A stretch of DNA of 5,882 nucleotides from NCBI GenBank assembly GCA_964435725.1, contig CAYTAJ010000113.1:1-5882 (forward strand), in the 5' to 3' direction. Below the pieces are notes generated by a model, which was given only the letters and a program-made list of their open reading frames with translations, had not been told where the DNA came from and did no database searches. Every line of letters starts with the position of its first letter. The first letter of the stretch is position 1. Below are positions 5,762-5,882 of this stretch, one piece after another. Source of the DNA: Litorimonas sp964435725. GTDB taxonomy: Bacteria > Pseudomonadota > Alphaproteobacteria > Caulobacterales > Maricaulaceae. A program made the position numbers and the translations under genes.

Positions 5762-5789
5762 TTGAAAAACATAAGAAAGGGGGTATATA
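5762..5789 (+). promoter_or_regulatory. Candidate promoter for tRNA-Gly
   Basis: TTGAAA (5762-5767) and TATATA (5784-5789) are spaced by 16 bases, a good sigma-70-type arrangement pointing at the tRNA. The start would be near 5796, leaving a leader of roughly 46 bases to be removed by RNase P. The -35 also reads CTTGAAA, but no CCCCAT box follows, so a heat-shock role is unlikely. Two copies of AGCGCTT (5757-5763 and 5789-5795) flank the promoter core. The divergent deacylase operon must start in the same 139 bp; I see no convincing -35/-10 pair for it. Confidence 0.5.
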
Positions 5790-5806
5790 GCGCTTCTTCT
5801 ACCGCA

Positions 5807-5826
5807 CAGGGTCACATATAACCCTG
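5807..5826. repeat. Short inverted repeat in the tRNA-Gly leader
   Basis: CAGGGT (5807-5812) and ACCCTG (5821-5826) form a perfect 6 bp stem around the 8-base loop CACATATA. It lies between the candidate promoter and the tRNA, so it could fold in the precursor leader. No T-run follows, so it is not a standard terminator. It could equally be a protein-binding site in the shared divergent region. Significance is unknown. Confidence 0.4.
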
Positions 5827-5841
5827 ATACGCAAAATATGA

Positions 5842-5882
5842 GCGGGCGTAGCTCAGTGGTAGAGCATCACCTTGCCAAGGTG
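5842..5882 (+). tRNA. tRNA-Gly(GCC), 5' part, cut by window end
   Basis: The 5' half of a glycine tRNA is present. Acceptor arm GCGGGCG (5842-5848) is followed by TA, the D-stem GCTC/GAGC (5851-5854, 5862-5865) around loop AGTGGTA, then anticodon stem TCACC (5867-5871) and loop TTGCCAA (5872-5878) with anticodon GCC at 5874-5876. The returning strand GGTG pairs as expected. The variable loop, T-arm and 3' acceptor strand lie beyond the window. It is transcribed away from the deacylase operon. The identity follows from the anticodon and the typical GCGGGCGTAGCTCAGTGGTA start. Confidence 0.95.

Noticed and set aside
5703..5841. A small gene or riboswitch in the intergenic region before the tRNA
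   Set aside because: The + frame running through it starts inside the deacylase gene antisense and ends at 5765; no riboswitch-like conserved core is seen, only a promoter and a short inverted repeat.

Overview
The window reads as chromosomal DNA of an alphaproteobacterium. The pointers are the gene set (HslV with a propeptide ending in WRG-TTI, a thioredoxin-TPR chaperedoxin with an intact WCGPC site, a stand-alone LON N-terminal domain protein followed by a Trm112-like protein, and an Ala-tRNAPro deacylase) and the protein sequences themselves. Base composition looks moderate, about half GC by eye. That, with the thiolase-like gene, would fit a marine Caulobacterales/Hyphomonadaceae/Maricaulales-type organism, but this is a guess from protein resemblance. 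No mobile element, CRISPR array or phage gene is visible.

Layout, right to left. At the right edge a tRNA-Gly(GCC) gene begins on the + strand and is cut by the window end. A 139 bp intergenic region separates it from a divergent minus-strand cluster: ProXp-ala-like deacylase (5702-5190), chaperedoxin cnoX (5180-4284), LON-domain protein (4270-3587) and Trm112-like protein (3576-3397). The gaps of 9-13 bp suggest one transcript. After 63 bp comes hslV (3333-2764), the peptidase of the HslUV protease. A + strand thiolase-like gene (1247-2767) runs towards hslV, and the two share four bases at their stop codons. Divergent from it is a roughly 10-TM membrane protein (1224-172). At the left edge is the first 44 codons of hslU, the ATPase partner of HslV.

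The main theme is protein quality control: HslV, HslU, the CnoX chaperedoxin and a LON substrate-binding-type domain, plus a translation-fidelity deacylase. The most interesting reading concerns regulation. hslV and hslU are separated by about 2.6 kb, including an opposing gene, so they cannot form a simple operon. Each is nevertheless preceded by a close match to the sigma-32 (RpoH) heat-shock promoter: CTTGAAA-N13-CCCCATTTG before hslU and CTTGACG-N14-TCCCATCTA before hslV. The hslU promoter is so close to the ATG that its transcript should be nearly leaderless. The hslV promoter lies over the 5' arm of a hairpin whose 3' arm is the hslV Shine-Dalgarno. Read-through RNA from the upstream operon could therefore hide the ribosome site, while heat-shock-initiated RNA would expose it. 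These regulatory readings are inferences from motifs and spacing and have not been tested.
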